Shown here in pieces: positions 1 through 6,370 of a stretch of DNA of 6,370 nt. Position numbers and translations under genes: made by a program. Each line of letters begins with the position of its first letter. The first letter of the stretch is position 1. The notes under the pieces were generated by a model. It had not been told where the DNA came from. It was given only the letters and a program-made list of their open reading frames with translations, and made no database searches. Source of the stretch: Actinomycetota bacterium (lineage in GTDB: Bacteria; Actinomycetota; Acidimicrobiia; Acidimicrobiales; Ilumatobacteraceae); assembly GCA_009701105.1 (NCBI GenBank), contig WLKU01000081.1, positions 1 through 6,370 of the forward strand, written 5' to 3'.

Positions 1-251
1 ACAACCAAAAGCGTCTCAACGATCTCGTTGCACACATCCTTGGCGCAAAGCTTGTTGTCGACACCGGTGAGTGGGGCACGTATGCATGGAGTCAGTTATT
101 GCTCGGCGCACCAGGCATGCGCATTGCTGGTGGCTCCGACGAAGTGATGCGCAATATCGTTGGCGAGCGCGTGCTCGGGTTGCCAAAAGATGTTGGTATC
201 GACTCCAAGTCGCCATTCCGCGACATCAAAGTCGGCACCCAAAAGGGCTAG
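1..251 (+). CDS. Acyl-CoA dehydrogenase, C-terminal fragment (5' end outside window)
   Basis: The visible part reads in frame from base 3 and gives 82 residues ending KVGTQKG followed by TAG. It carries the C-terminal signature of the acyl-CoA dehydrogenase family, PGMRIAGGSDEVMRN (visible residues 38-51) followed by VGERVLGLP. In family members this segment lies in the C-terminal helical domain near the FAD and the subunit interface. Known family members oxidise acyl-CoA thioesters at the alpha-beta bond, using FAD and passing electrons to ETF. Where medium-chain enzymes have the catalytic Glu of the 'YEGT' motif, this protein has Gly (AGGS). This is usual for the GGT/S-D-E subgroup, whose base lies elsewhere or in a partner subunit. 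The substrate cannot be told from this tail. The stop codon overlaps the stop of the convergent aminopeptidase gene by four bases. The family call is secure; the subtype is not. Confidence 0.88.
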   Translation, partial: NQKRLNDLVAHILGAKLVVDTGEWGTYAWSQLLLGAPGMRIAGGSDEVMRNIVGERVLGLPKDVGIDSKSPFRDIKVGTQKG

Positions 252-1717
252 CGAGATGGGCGCTTGAAGTTGAGCGCGGCGTCAATCAAGAGTCGCGTTC
301 CATAGCCAGTCATACCCTTTTGCAACCAACCACTGTCTGAGTGCGACCACATTGGTCCTGCAATGTCTAGGTGAGCCCATGGCACGCTGCCAACAAACTC
401 ATCCAAAAACAACGCTGCAGTAATTGCACCGGCTTCGCCGCCCACGTTTTTCATGTCGGCCACTACCGAGTCGAGCCCAACGCGATACTCGCGCTCAAGC
501 GGCAACTGCCACAGTTTTTCGTCGGTGCGTGCAGCCGATGCAGTCAACTGATCGATCCACTTTTGATTGTTGCCCAACACGCCGGCCATTCCTTCACCCA
601 ACGCACGAGCACATGCACCAGTCAAGGTTGCAATGTCCACAATCGCATCCGGCTTTTGTTCTACAGCAAGCGCCAATCCATCGGCCAAAACCAAACGGCC
701 TTCTGCGTCGGTGTTGTGGATCTCGACGGTTTTTCCATTGCGCATGTGCAACACATCGCCCATTGCCATTGCACTACCCGAAGGCAAGTTGTCGGTGCAC
801 ATCAAGTAACCAGTCACTTGGTTTGTGCAACCGAGTGCCTTGAGTGTTGACATCGACGACAACACTGCAGCTGCGCCGCTCATGTCGCCCTTCATCATCG
901 CGTGGGAAGGGTCGGATGGCTTGAGTGAAATACCACCCGAGTCATACATCACGCCTTTGCCCACCAAGATCACATGTGGCTTCGAATTTTTCTTTGCGCC
1001 ACCAGCAGGCTTGTATGTCAAGCGCACCATGCGTGGTGGCTCAACGCTGCCACGATTAACGCCGACGATGCCGCCACAACCCATTGCCAACAACTGGTCT
1101 TTATTAAACACTTCTACTTTCAAACCAGTTTCACCAGCAATACGCACTGCATGGTTTGCAAACATTGTTGCAGTCAGGTGTGCTGGTGGCATGCTCGCAA
1201 AATCGCGTGCCATGTTGGTGGCATTGGCGATCACTTGGCCGCGCTTTGCGCCAGCCTTGAGTTGTGCTGCATTGGCTGTTGTGCCAACCAGAGTGACCGA
1301 TGCCAACTTTGGTGCCTTCTTATCAACAGTTTTTAGATCGGTGTAGCGATGCACGGCGAGCGAAATGCCCTCAACCACTACTTGTGCTGCCAACTTGCGA
1401 TCTACTTTTGCCACACCAGCGAGCGTCGTTGCAACTGATCCAAACATTGAGGTCGCGCGACCAAATGCCGCAGCCGACTTGCGCAACGAATCTGCAGTCA
1501 CCTTCGATGATTCGCCAATGCCAATCACCACAGTCACCGCACCACGATCGGTAGCGATCACTGATGTCTGCCCGACCTTGCCCGAAAAACCAACGGCCTC
1601 AAGCGCCTTGCGCGACAACGAAACCTCTTTAGGCATCGCACCGTCTGTCGATACCGCGATGCCGATTGCGCTCACATCTGCTGGAGTCTTGCTCGCCACT
1701 TCAAAGTTGATTGACAT
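248..1717 (-). CDS. pepA: Leucyl aminopeptidase, peptidase family M17
   Basis: This is a 489-residue protein, the usual length for the family. M17 enzymes are cytosolic, typically hexameric, two-metal exopeptidases that remove N-terminal residues from peptides during protein turnover. The N-terminal domain (about 1-165) is the variable macrodomain-like part, and the catalytic domain follows. The expected metal and catalytic residues are all present: K254 and D259 in VGKGVMYDSGG, K266, D278 in MKGDMSG, and D337, E339 and R341 in the hallmark NTDAEGR. Downstream come TLTGA (364-368) and a GGEAGAITAALFL stretch typical of the C-terminus. The ATG start is supported by a strong Shine-Dalgarno sequence (AAGGAGA on the minus strand, 1722-1728) four bases upstream. 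The gene lies 34 bp downstream of the adenosyltransferase gene, so co-transcription is likely. A TACAAT hexamer in the gap could also give it its own promoter. The YDSGG and GDMSG spellings differ slightly from the common FDTGG and DMGG forms, but no ligand is lost. Confidence 0.95.
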   Translation of the reverse strand: MSINFEVASKTPADVSAIGIAVSTDGAMPKEVSLSRKALEAVGFSGKVGQTSVIATDRGAVTVVIGIGESSKVTADSLRKSAAAFGRATSMFGSVATTLAGVAKVDRKLAAQVVVEGISLAVHRYTDLKTVDKKAPKLASVTLVGTTANAAQLKAGAKRGQVIANATNMARDFASMPPAHLTATMFANHAVRIAGETGLKVEVFNKDQLLAMGCGGIVGVNRGSVEPPRMVRLTYKPAGGAKKNSKPHVILVGKGVMYDSGGISLKPSDPSHAMMKGDMSGAAAVLSSMSTLKALGCTNQVTGYLMCTDNLPSGSAMAMGDVLHMRNGKTVEIHNTDAEGRLVLADGLALAVEQKPDAIVDIATLTGACARALGEGMAGVLGNNQKWIDQLTASAARTDEKLWQLPLEREYRVGLDSVVADMKNVGGEAGAITAALFLDEFVGSVPWAHLDIAGPMWSHSDSGWLQKGMTGYGTRLLIDAALNFKRPSR

Positions 1718-1721
1718 GTTG

Positions 1722-1744
1722 TCTCCTTGTGTGTACTTATTGTA
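1722..1744 (-). promoter_or_regulatory. Candidate internal promoter and ribosome binding site of pepA
   Basis: In the 34-bp gap upstream of pepA the minus strand has TACAAT (1739-1744), a 5/6 match to the -10 consensus. It is preceded by a very AT-rich stretch (about 1745-1760). The expected start of transcription near 1732 would leave a leader of about 15 nt that still contains the AAGGAGA ribosome binding site (1722-1728). No good -35 hexamer is seen at 16-18 bp spacing, where the bases resemble GAAAGA. The ribosome binding site is clear; the promoter is a prediction and would add to read-through from the upstream gene. Confidence 0.4.
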
Positions 1745-1751
1745 GAAAAAT

Positions 1752-2300
1752 TTAAATAACGTCTTTCACTGCTAGCGACTCGCCCTCTTGCCAGCGGGCA
1801 AGTGTCCACAACAAGTCGCTCAACCTGTTGAGATAAGGAGTCGATTGCGATGGTGGTGGAGCAGCAGCCAACGAATGACGCTCGGCTCGGCGCGCAACTG
1901 TGCGACCAACGTCAAGCAGTGCCGAAACTTTATTTTGCCCTGGCACAACAAAGTCAGTTGGCGGCGTAAAGCGTTCATCAAGCGAGTCAATCATCGTCTC
2001 AAGGTTGGTCACCATCTCGGCTGTTACTCGCGTCTTACCGTCAACCAATTTGTGACGGTTCTCCGGAAGTGTTGCAAGCTCGGCCATCAAGACCCAGAGG
2101 TCTCTACATATATGGACGAGCATGTCATCAAGTTCAGTGCCCTTGCCGGCCTCGGCGCGCACCAATCCCAAGATCGACTGTGCTTCATCTACCGCGCCAT
2201 ACGCCCGCGGCAACGCAGAATCTTTGCCCACGCGACCGCCATAAAAGAGACCCGTGGTTCCATCGTCCCCTGCTCGGGTATATACCTTTTCGCGCGCCAT
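1752..2300 (-). CDS. ATP:cob(I)alamin adenosyltransferase, PduO/MMAB type
   Basis: This 182-residue protein transfers the adenosyl group of ATP to the cobalt of cob(I)alamin, making coenzyme B12 in the cytosol for enzymes such as methylmalonyl-CoA mutase or diol dehydratase. The N-terminal ATP-binding motif [12 protein letters not shown] is at residues 7-18. It is followed by K26, then AYGAVDE (33-39), whose acidic pair is family-typical, then the helix motif VARRAERHS (135-143), and [15 protein letters not shown] (155-169) near the C-terminus with the conserved Asn158. W165 stands where many relatives have Phe, a conservative change beside the corrin pocket. I chose the ATG at 2300 because relatives begin a few residues before YTRxGDDG and an AAAGGG lies just upstream, although only about 2 nt away. 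An in-frame GTG at 2327 would add nine residues (VVKYRERV region) and lacks a ribosome binding site. The gene is upstream of pepA in the same orientation and divergent from the aldehyde dehydrogenase gene. The family call is firm; the start is less so. Confidence 0.92.
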   Translation of the reverse strand: MAREKVYTRAGDDGTTGLFYGGRVGKDSALPRAYGAVDEAQSILGLVRAEAGKGTELDDMLVHICRDLWVLMAELATLPENRHKLVDGKTRVTAEMVTNLETMIDSLDERFTPPTDFVVPGQNKVSALLDVGRTVARRAERHSLAAAPPPSQSTPYLNRLSDLLWTLARWQEGESLAVKDVI

Positions 2301-2444
2301 GACCCTTTCACGATACTTGACAACCACAGCAACACTGAGGTCATCTTTCCCAAAATCAACTCCTTCAGGGCTCGTTGCGATGAGAATTGCGACGCTTTGG
2401 CTAGATACTCTGAAAGGACTAACGACAAGTCTTGGGAGACGAAA
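2301..2444. promoter_or_regulatory. Divergent intergenic region between the adenosyltransferase and aldehyde dehydrogenase genes
   Basis: These 144 bp lie between two divergent starts, so both genes' promoters probably sit here. On the plus strand TAGATACT (2402-2409) includes GATACT, a 4/6 match to a -10 box, about 35 bp before the dehydrogenase ATG. No convincing -35 lies 16-18 bp upstream; TTGCGA occurs at 2375 and again at 2387, both badly spaced. On the minus strand TTGTCG followed 15 bp later by TATCTA is an equally weak pair. I see no clear operator palindrome and no cobalamin riboswitch-like B12 box. The minus-strand frame of the adenosyltransferase stays open through the whole region. 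Confidence 0.35.
2434..2438 (+). promoter_or_regulatory. Ribosome binding site that sets the aldehyde dehydrogenase start
   Basis: GGGAG ends six bases before the ATG at 2445, which is ideal spacing. It fixes the start at [13 protein letters not shown]. The same frame is open upstream to 1788, but that stretch is antisense to the adenosyltransferase and is not part of the protein. Confidence 0.8.
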
Positions 2445-3872
2445 ATGACTAACTACAACCAGGTGTACATCAACGGCAAATGGGTTGCACCAAGCAGCAC
2501 CGACACGATTGAGGTTTGGGATTCGACCGATGAGTCGGTCATGGCCACCATTCCTTCATGCACTGCCAAAGAAGTAGATCTTGCTGCCAAGGCTGCGCGA
2601 GCCGCATTTGATTCGTGGTCGGCACTCGATGCTCAAGAGCGTGGCAAGTACATGAGTCGCATTGGTGATGGCTTGGCTGCACGCATGGATGAGATTGCCT
2701 CGGCCATCTCACGCGAGACGGGCATGACCAAGTTTTTGAGCCAAATGATTCAGGTTGGTTTGCCAATCAACTCGTTTAAGCAGGCTGCATCAATCGCCGA
2801 AAACTACTCGTACTCACGCGAAGTTGGATCATCTGTTGTTGTGCGCGAGCCGATTGGTGTTGTTGGTTGCATCACGCCGTGGAACTACCCGTTGCACCAA
2901 ATCGCTGCCAAGGTGGCGTTTGCAATGGCCGCTGGTTGCACTGTGGTGCTCAAGCCAAGCGAAATTGCACCACTCGATGCATTCATCCTCGCCGAGATTA
3001 TTGACGAGATTGGTTTGCCAGCCGGTGTGTTCAACATGATCACCGGCACCGGCCCAGTTGTCGGCGAAGCAATGTCGGCACATGCCGATATTGACATGAT
3101 GTCGTTCACGGGATCAACCCGTGCGGGACGTCGCGTGAGCCAAGTTTCTGCTGAGACAATCAAAAAAGTTGCTCTCGAGTTGGGTGGCAAGTCGGCCAAC
3201 ATCATTTGCGCCGATCTTGATACCGAGACATTTGCCAAGGCAGTGTCGTCGGGTGTTGGCAAAGCATTTCTCAACAGCGGGCAAACATGCTCGGCACTCA
3301 CCCGCATGCTCGTACCAAAAGCACGTCTTGATGAAGCAGAAGCAATTCTGACCGCAGCAGGCAACGCAGTTGTTGTTGGAGATCCGTTCGAAAAGACAAC
3401 CCACTTAGGACCACTTGCATCAGCTGCACAACGCGACCGCGTGAATGGCTTCATTCAAAAAGGTATTGACGAAGGCGCAAAGGTTCTTGTCGGTGGTGTT
3501 GGCGTGCCAGAGGGAGTGTCGAAGGGCTATTACGTCAAACCAACAATTTTCTCCAATGTGACAACGTCGATGACAATCGCCCAAGAAGAAATCTTCGGAC
3601 CAGTCTTGAGCGTCATTGCTTACAACGATGAAGAAGATGCAATTCGCATCGCCAACGACACGGTGTACGGCCTTGCCGGCGGCGTGTGGGCTGCCGACAA
3701 AGATCATGCGATCGCAATTGCACGTCGCATGCGCACTGGTCAGGTTGAAGTCAACGGTGGGGCATATAACGCCAACGCGCCGTTTGGTGGATACAAGCAG
3801 TCTGGTGTTGGTCGCGAATACGGCGACTACGGCTTCGAGGAATTCCTCGAGATCAAGAGCATGCAGCTCTAA
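2445..3872 (+). CDS. NAD(P)+-dependent aldehyde dehydrogenase (hydrolytic class)
   Basis: This is a complete 475-residue enzyme, the normal length for the family, and oxidises an aldehyde to the carboxylic acid with NAD(P)+. The cofactor-binding Rossmann domain holds TPWNYP (144-149, with the oxyanion Asn147), LKPSE (169-173, Lys170 contacting the cofactor ribose) and FTGST (221-225). The general base is E245 in LELGGKS, the nucleophile is C282 in GQTCSA, and E382 in EIFGP binds the nicotinamide ribose. The C-terminus has [16 protein letters not shown] (445-460), typical of soluble betaine-aldehyde and 4-aminobutyraldehyde-like dehydrogenases. E245 marks it as hydrolytic rather than CoA-acylating, so it is not a PduP-type propionaldehyde dehydrogenase despite the adjacent adenosyltransferase. 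The substrate cannot be assigned from sequence. The start is fixed by GGGAG at 2434-2438. The gene is divergent from the adenosyltransferase and converges on the ABC gene with a 4-bp gap. Confidence 0.95.
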   Translation: MTNYNQVYINGKWVAPSSTDTIEVWDSTDESVMATIPSCTAKEVDLAAKAARAAFDSWSALDAQERGKYMSRIGDGLAARMDEIASAISRETGMTKFLSQMIQVGLPINSFKQAASIAENYSYSREVGSSVVVREPIGVVGCITPWNYPLHQIAAKVAFAMAAGCTVVLKPSEIAPLDAFILAEIIDEIGLPAGVFNMITGTGPVVGEAMSAHADIDMMSFTGSTRAGRRVSQVSAETIKKVALELGGKSANIICADLDTETFAKAVSSGVGKAFLNSGQTCSALTRMLVPKARLDEAEAILTAAGNAVVVGDPFEKTTHLGPLASAAQRDRVNGFIQKGIDEGAKVLVGGVGVPEGVSKGYYVKPTIFSNVTTSMTIAQEEIFGPVLSVIAYNDEEDAIRIANDTVYGLAGGVWAADKDHAIAIARRMRTGQVEVNGGAYNANAPFGGYKQSGVGREYGDYGFEEFLEIKSMQL

Positions 3873-3876
3873 TCAC

Positions 3877-5667
3877 TTAATTCACAATTTGTGAAGTTTG
3901 CCAAGCGCTAGCCAAGGCTGCATAGCGTCCATTTTTAGCAATGAGTTCGGCATGTGTGCCGTACTCGGCTACCTGTGCTGCGTCGATCACCGCAATGTGG
4001 TCGGCGCGTTGCACTGTTGATAGGCGGTGAGCAACAACGATCACGGTGCGTCCACTCATCAGGCGCTCGAGTGCGCGCTCTACTTCGGCTTCTGTGCCTG
4101 GGTCGAGGTTGGACGTTGCTTCGTCGAGCACCAATACCGCTGGATCGACAAGTGCTGCTCGTGCAAGCGCAACAAGTTGACGCTCACCCGCCGACAATCG
4201 GCTGCCGCGTTCGCGCACCTCGGTGTCAAGTCCGTCAGGAAACTGTGCAAAGTGTTCGGTTGCAGAGATGGCGTCGACTGCAGCATCAATCTCGGCATCA
4301 GTCGCAGATGTCTTGGCTATGCGCAGGTTGTCACGAATGGTTCCGTTAAACAAGAAGCCTTCTTGTGGCACGACGACAATGCGTTGACGTAACGAATCCA
4401 TGGACCCCATTGTGAGATCTACTCCGCCATACGACACAGTGCCCGACACAGGGTCGTACATGCGGGCCATGAGTTTGGCGAGAGTTGATTTGCCCGCGCC
4501 AGTTGGGCCCACAAGCGCAAGTTTTTCCCCTGGCGCAACGCTGATCGAAACAGTATTCAGTGCTGGGTGCTCACCAGTTGCGTAGGTGAATGAAACGTTG
4601 TCAACCTTGAGTACTCCAGACTCAGGCAACGCAATCGCTGCAGGATGCTCATCAACTTCGGGTTTGGCATCGAGAATTGCAAACAGTTTGCTCAATGCTG
4701 CGCCAGCAGACTGCACGGTGTTGTACAACTGAGAAAGCTGTTGCACTGGGTCAAACAAACTCGAGATCAGCAGTGTGAAAGCAACGACCGTGCCGAGGGT
4801 GACATCACCGCGATGCACAAGCCATCCACCAATACCGATCATCAGTGCAGATGCAAAGACTCCAGAGAATTCAACGAGCGCAAAGTACCACGTGCTGATG
4901 CGCACACTGCGCTCGTGGCTATCAAACAACGCGCGATTTGATTTGAAGAACTTATCTTTCGTCTCTTGTTCCTGGGCGTAGGCCTGAATGACTCGTACAG
5001 TGGTGATGCCTTCTTGCAATGCCGACAAGTTTGCGCCAACACGCTCTCGCACTGTGAGGTATGCCTTATTGGAGTCGTGCTGGAACTTGATCGACGCAAG
5101 AACAATGATTGGCATGACACACATGGCAACGAGTGTGAGTTGCCAACTGAGCAACAGCAACACAACTATTGAAAATACGAGCATCAAGCCAGCAGACAAA
5201 AACTGCAATAAACCAAACTGCACAAGTTCGGCCATCGATTCGATATCGGCTGTCATTCGAGCAACAAGCACACCTGCCTTATTGCGATCAAAAAATGCCA
5301 TTGACTGTCGTTGCATCTGACGAAATACGGCGAGGCGCAAGACTCGCAAAAACATCTCGCCAGTGCGATTGACATATAAGAAAAGCATCCGTCCAAAGAT
5401 GTACGACAGGGTGACAACGGCGAGATACATGACGACAGACTGATTAAGTGCTTGTGTATTTTTTGCACGAATTCCAGCATCAATGCCATGACGCACAATG
5501 ACTGGTGCTGCGAGTGCGCAACATGTTGTCACGATGACACAGGCAAAACCCACATACATCGTTTTGCGAAATGGTGCTGCCATTTTGAAAACACGGCCGA
5601 TAATGGTGCGTGCCTGTGCCCTACTGAGGCGATCTTCGTCGGTAACTCCACCAGCTGTACCCCACAT
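3877..5667 (-). CDS. ABC exporter half-transporter, permease fused to ATPase (MdlB-like)
   Basis: This is a complete 596-residue type IV ABC half-transporter for the inner membrane. Residues 35-310 hold six hydrophobic segments (about 37-58, 78-99, 153-172, 176-193, 261-284, 291-308), with the intracellular coupling stretch QSMAFFDRNKAG at 121-132. The ATPase domain follows: A-loop Tyr362, Walker A GPTGAGKST (387-395), Q-loop Gln435 in VVPQEG, signature LSAGERQ (491-497), Walker B VLVLDEATS (511-519) with catalytic E516, D-loop SNLD and H-loop His547. The signature is degenerate (LSAGE for LSGGQ) while the catalytic Glu is intact, as in MdlB-type partners of heterodimers. The ATG follows the upstream gene's TGA after one base and has no clear Shine-Dalgarno sequence, which suggests translational coupling. 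The substrate is unknown; drugs, lipids or peptides are all possible for this family. The 3' end lies 4 bp from the convergent dehydrogenase stop. Confidence 0.94.
   Translation of the reverse strand: MWGTAGGVTDEDRLSRAQARTIIGRVFKMAAPFRKTMYVGFACVIVTTCCALAAPVIVRHGIDAGIRAKNTQALNQSVVMYLAVVTLSYIFGRMLFLYVNRTGEMFLRVLRLAVFRQMQRQSMAFFDRNKAGVLVARMTADIESMAELVQFGLLQFLSAGLMLVFSIVVLLLLSWQLTLVAMCVMPIIVLASIKFQHDSNKAYLTVRERVGANLSALQEGITTVRVIQAYAQEQETKDKFFKSNRALFDSHERSVRISTWYFALVEFSGVFASALMIGIGGWLVHRGDVTLGTVVAFTLLISSLFDPVQQLSQLYNTVQSAGAALSKLFAILDAKPEVDEHPAAIALPESGVLKVDNVSFTYATGEHPALNTVSISVAPGEKLALVGPTGAGKSTLAKLMARMYDPVSGTVSYGGVDLTMGSMDSLRQRIVVVPQEGFLFNGTIRDNLRIAKTSATDAEIDAAVDAISATEHFAQFPDGLDTEVRERGSRLSAGERQLVALARAALVDPAVLVLDEATSNLDPGTEAEVERALERLMSGRTVIVVAHRLSTVQRADHIAVIDAAQVAEYGTHAELIAKNGRYAALASAWQTSQIVN
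3881..3895. repeat. 15-bp palindrome at the convergent gene end
   Basis: TTCACAA-T-TTGTGAA is a perfect 7-bp inverted repeat around one central base. It lies inside the last codons of the ABC gene and 9 bp past the dehydrogenase stop. As RNA it would fold at best into a 5-bp, AU-rich stem with a 5-nt loop and has no U-run on either strand, so it is a poor intrinsic terminator. It could be a protein-binding site or chance. It is the only symmetric element I found at this junction. Confidence 0.35.
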
Positions 5668-5668
5668 G

Positions 5669-6370
5669 TCAGTTGGCTACTTTCTTTGGCTGATCCATGC
5701 TGGCAAGCACTTCGCGATATCGCATGTTGGTTGCAGCAAGTTGTTCATGGGTTCCAATGGCTGCAATGGTTCCGCCATCGAGCAAGACGACTCTGTCGGC
5801 AAGCGCAATGGTGCCTGGTCTGTGAGCAATCACGATCGTGGTGCGTCCGCTCATAACCGTACGCATCGCTTCACGAATCTCGCCTTCTTTACTTGGATCA
5901 ACAGCGCTCGTTGCATCGTCAAGTACGAGCACTCGAGGATCGGCAATGATGGCGCGAGCGATTGCGATGCGCTGACGTTGACCACCAGAGAGTGAGAACC
6001 CTCGCTCACCGATCACTGTTTCGTATCCGTTTGGAAGCTCGCCGATGAAGTCGTGAGCACCTGCAAGTTTGGCTGCGCGCTCCAGGTCTTGTTGACTTGC
6101 GGTCGACTTGGCAAACCCAATGTTGTGGGCAACTGTGTCGTTAAACAGCACGGTGTCCTCAAACACCACACCAATTTGCTGGCGCAAGTCGCGCAACTTG
6201 AGTTTGCGCACATCAACACCATCAAGAAATACGTGGCCAGAATTGGTGTCGTAAAACCGCAGCAACAGTCGCGCCACGGTCGACTTGCCAGAACCCGTGG
6301 CACCAACAATTGCGATTGACTCGCCACCGGCGATATCAATAGTGAAGTTACTCAACACCGGCTGTTCTGG
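5669..6370 (-). CDS. ABC exporter half-transporter, C-terminal ATPase domain only (MdlA-like; N-terminus beyond window)
   Basis: The frame is open to the right edge and gives 233 visible residues, all nucleotide-binding domain; the membrane domain must lie beyond 6370. An apparent internal start at 6358 is a GTG valine inside the conserved P-V-L-S-N strand and is not a true start. Visible landmarks are Walker A GATGSGKST (residues 23-31), a Q-loop with Glu71 (VVFED) in place of the usual Gln, the canonical signature LSGGQRQR (127-134), Walker B VLVLDDATS (147-155) with Asp152 where the catalytic Glu would be, D-loop SAVD, and H-loop His183. The Asp substitution plus intact signature mirrors the downstream protein, which has the opposite pattern. 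The two therefore fit as the degenerate and catalytic partners of one heterodimer. The gene ends in TGA one base before the partner's ATG, so it is the promoter-proximal member of the operon. Confidence 0.92.
   Translation of the reverse strand, partial: PEQPVLSNFTIDIAGGESIAIVGATGSGKSTVARLLLRFYDTNSGHVFLDGVDVRKLKLRDLRQQIGVVFEDTVLFNDTVAHNIGFAKSTASQQDLERAAKLAGAHDFIGELPNGYETVIGERGFSLSGGQRQRIAIARAIIADPRVLVLDDATSAVDPSKEGEIREAMRTVMSGRTTIVIAHRPGTIALADRVVLLDGGTIAAIGTHEQLAATNMRYREVLASMDQPKKVAN

Noticed and set aside
825..1346. A 173-codon plus-strand open frame opposite pepA
   Set aside because: It is an antisense shadow of a clearly conserved gene, with no family resemblance and no ribosome binding site logic.
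1788..2444. A 219-codon in-frame extension upstream of the aldehyde dehydrogenase ATG
   Set aside because: It runs antisense across the adenosyltransferase, does not resemble a domain, and the ATG at 2445 has an ideal ribosome binding site and matches the family N-terminus.
2301..2444. Cobalamin riboswitch upstream of the adenosyltransferase
   Set aside because: The region is too short, I could find no B12-box-like sequence, and no stable multi-stem fold is evident by eye.
2432..2452. A six-codon TTG-started leader peptide overlapping the aldehyde dehydrogenase start
   Set aside because: The nearest Shine-Dalgarno-like AAAGGA (2412-2417) is about 14 nt away, and the peptide has no informative residues; chance is the simplest explanation.
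3895..3918. Direct repeat GCCAAG-CGCTA-GCCAAG near the end of the ABC gene
   Set aside because: It encodes the ordinary A-L-A-S-A-W stretch, is only two 6-mers, and has no inverted or mobile-element structure.
5452..5995. Plus-strand open frames opposite the ABC genes, including one of 165 codons
   Set aside because: They are shadows spanning the junction of two real genes, with low-complexity Cys/His/Arg-rich composition typical of antisense frames.

Overview
This is an ordinary-looking bacterial chromosomal segment. It is almost fully coding, has moderate G+C (roughly half to mid-fifties by eye) and has very short intergenic gaps. I recognise every gene at family level, and I see no RNA gene, CRISPR array, insertion sequence or phage gene. 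The protein styles suggest an actinobacterium, perhaps an Acidimicrobiia-like lineage of moderate G+C. The pointers are the GGS-D-E type acyl-CoA dehydrogenase tail, the 'VVFED' Q-loop variant in one ABC protein, and an M17 peptidase with a YDSGG metal motif. That assignment is inference, because no ribosomal marker is present.

Layout, left to right. (1) The 3' end of an acyl-CoA dehydrogenase gene on the plus strand (to 251). (2) A leucyl aminopeptidase (PepA, M17) on the minus strand (248-1717), whose stop codon overlaps the dehydrogenase stop by four bases. (3) An ATP:cob(I)alamin adenosyltransferase of the PduO/MMAB type on the minus strand (1752-2300), 34 bp upstream of pepA and probably co-transcribed with it. 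There is also a candidate promoter in the gap. (4) A 144-bp divergent intergenic region. (5) A hydrolytic-type NAD(P)+ aldehyde dehydrogenase on the plus strand (2445-3872). (6) A convergent junction only 4 bp wide, next to a 15-bp near-perfect palindrome. (7) Two tandem ABC exporter genes on the minus strand: a complete half-transporter (3877-5667) and, one base upstream of it, the C-terminal nucleotide-binding domain of its partner (5669 to beyond the right edge).

How they work together. The ABC pair almost certainly forms a heterodimeric exporter with one catalytic and one degenerate ATP site, and the two subunits carry complementary substitutions that fit this exactly. The adenosyltransferase supplies adenosylcobalamin, whose usual client in such organisms is methylmalonyl-CoA mutase. 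Together with the acyl-CoA dehydrogenase and the aldehyde dehydrogenase, it gives the window a loose acyl-CoA/propionate catabolism flavour, but nothing in the window proves a shared pathway. I did not find evidence for a new biological system. The points most worth checking are the asymmetric ABC pair, the stop-over-stop gene junction, and the undecided start and unusually long stop-free leader of the adenosyltransferase.
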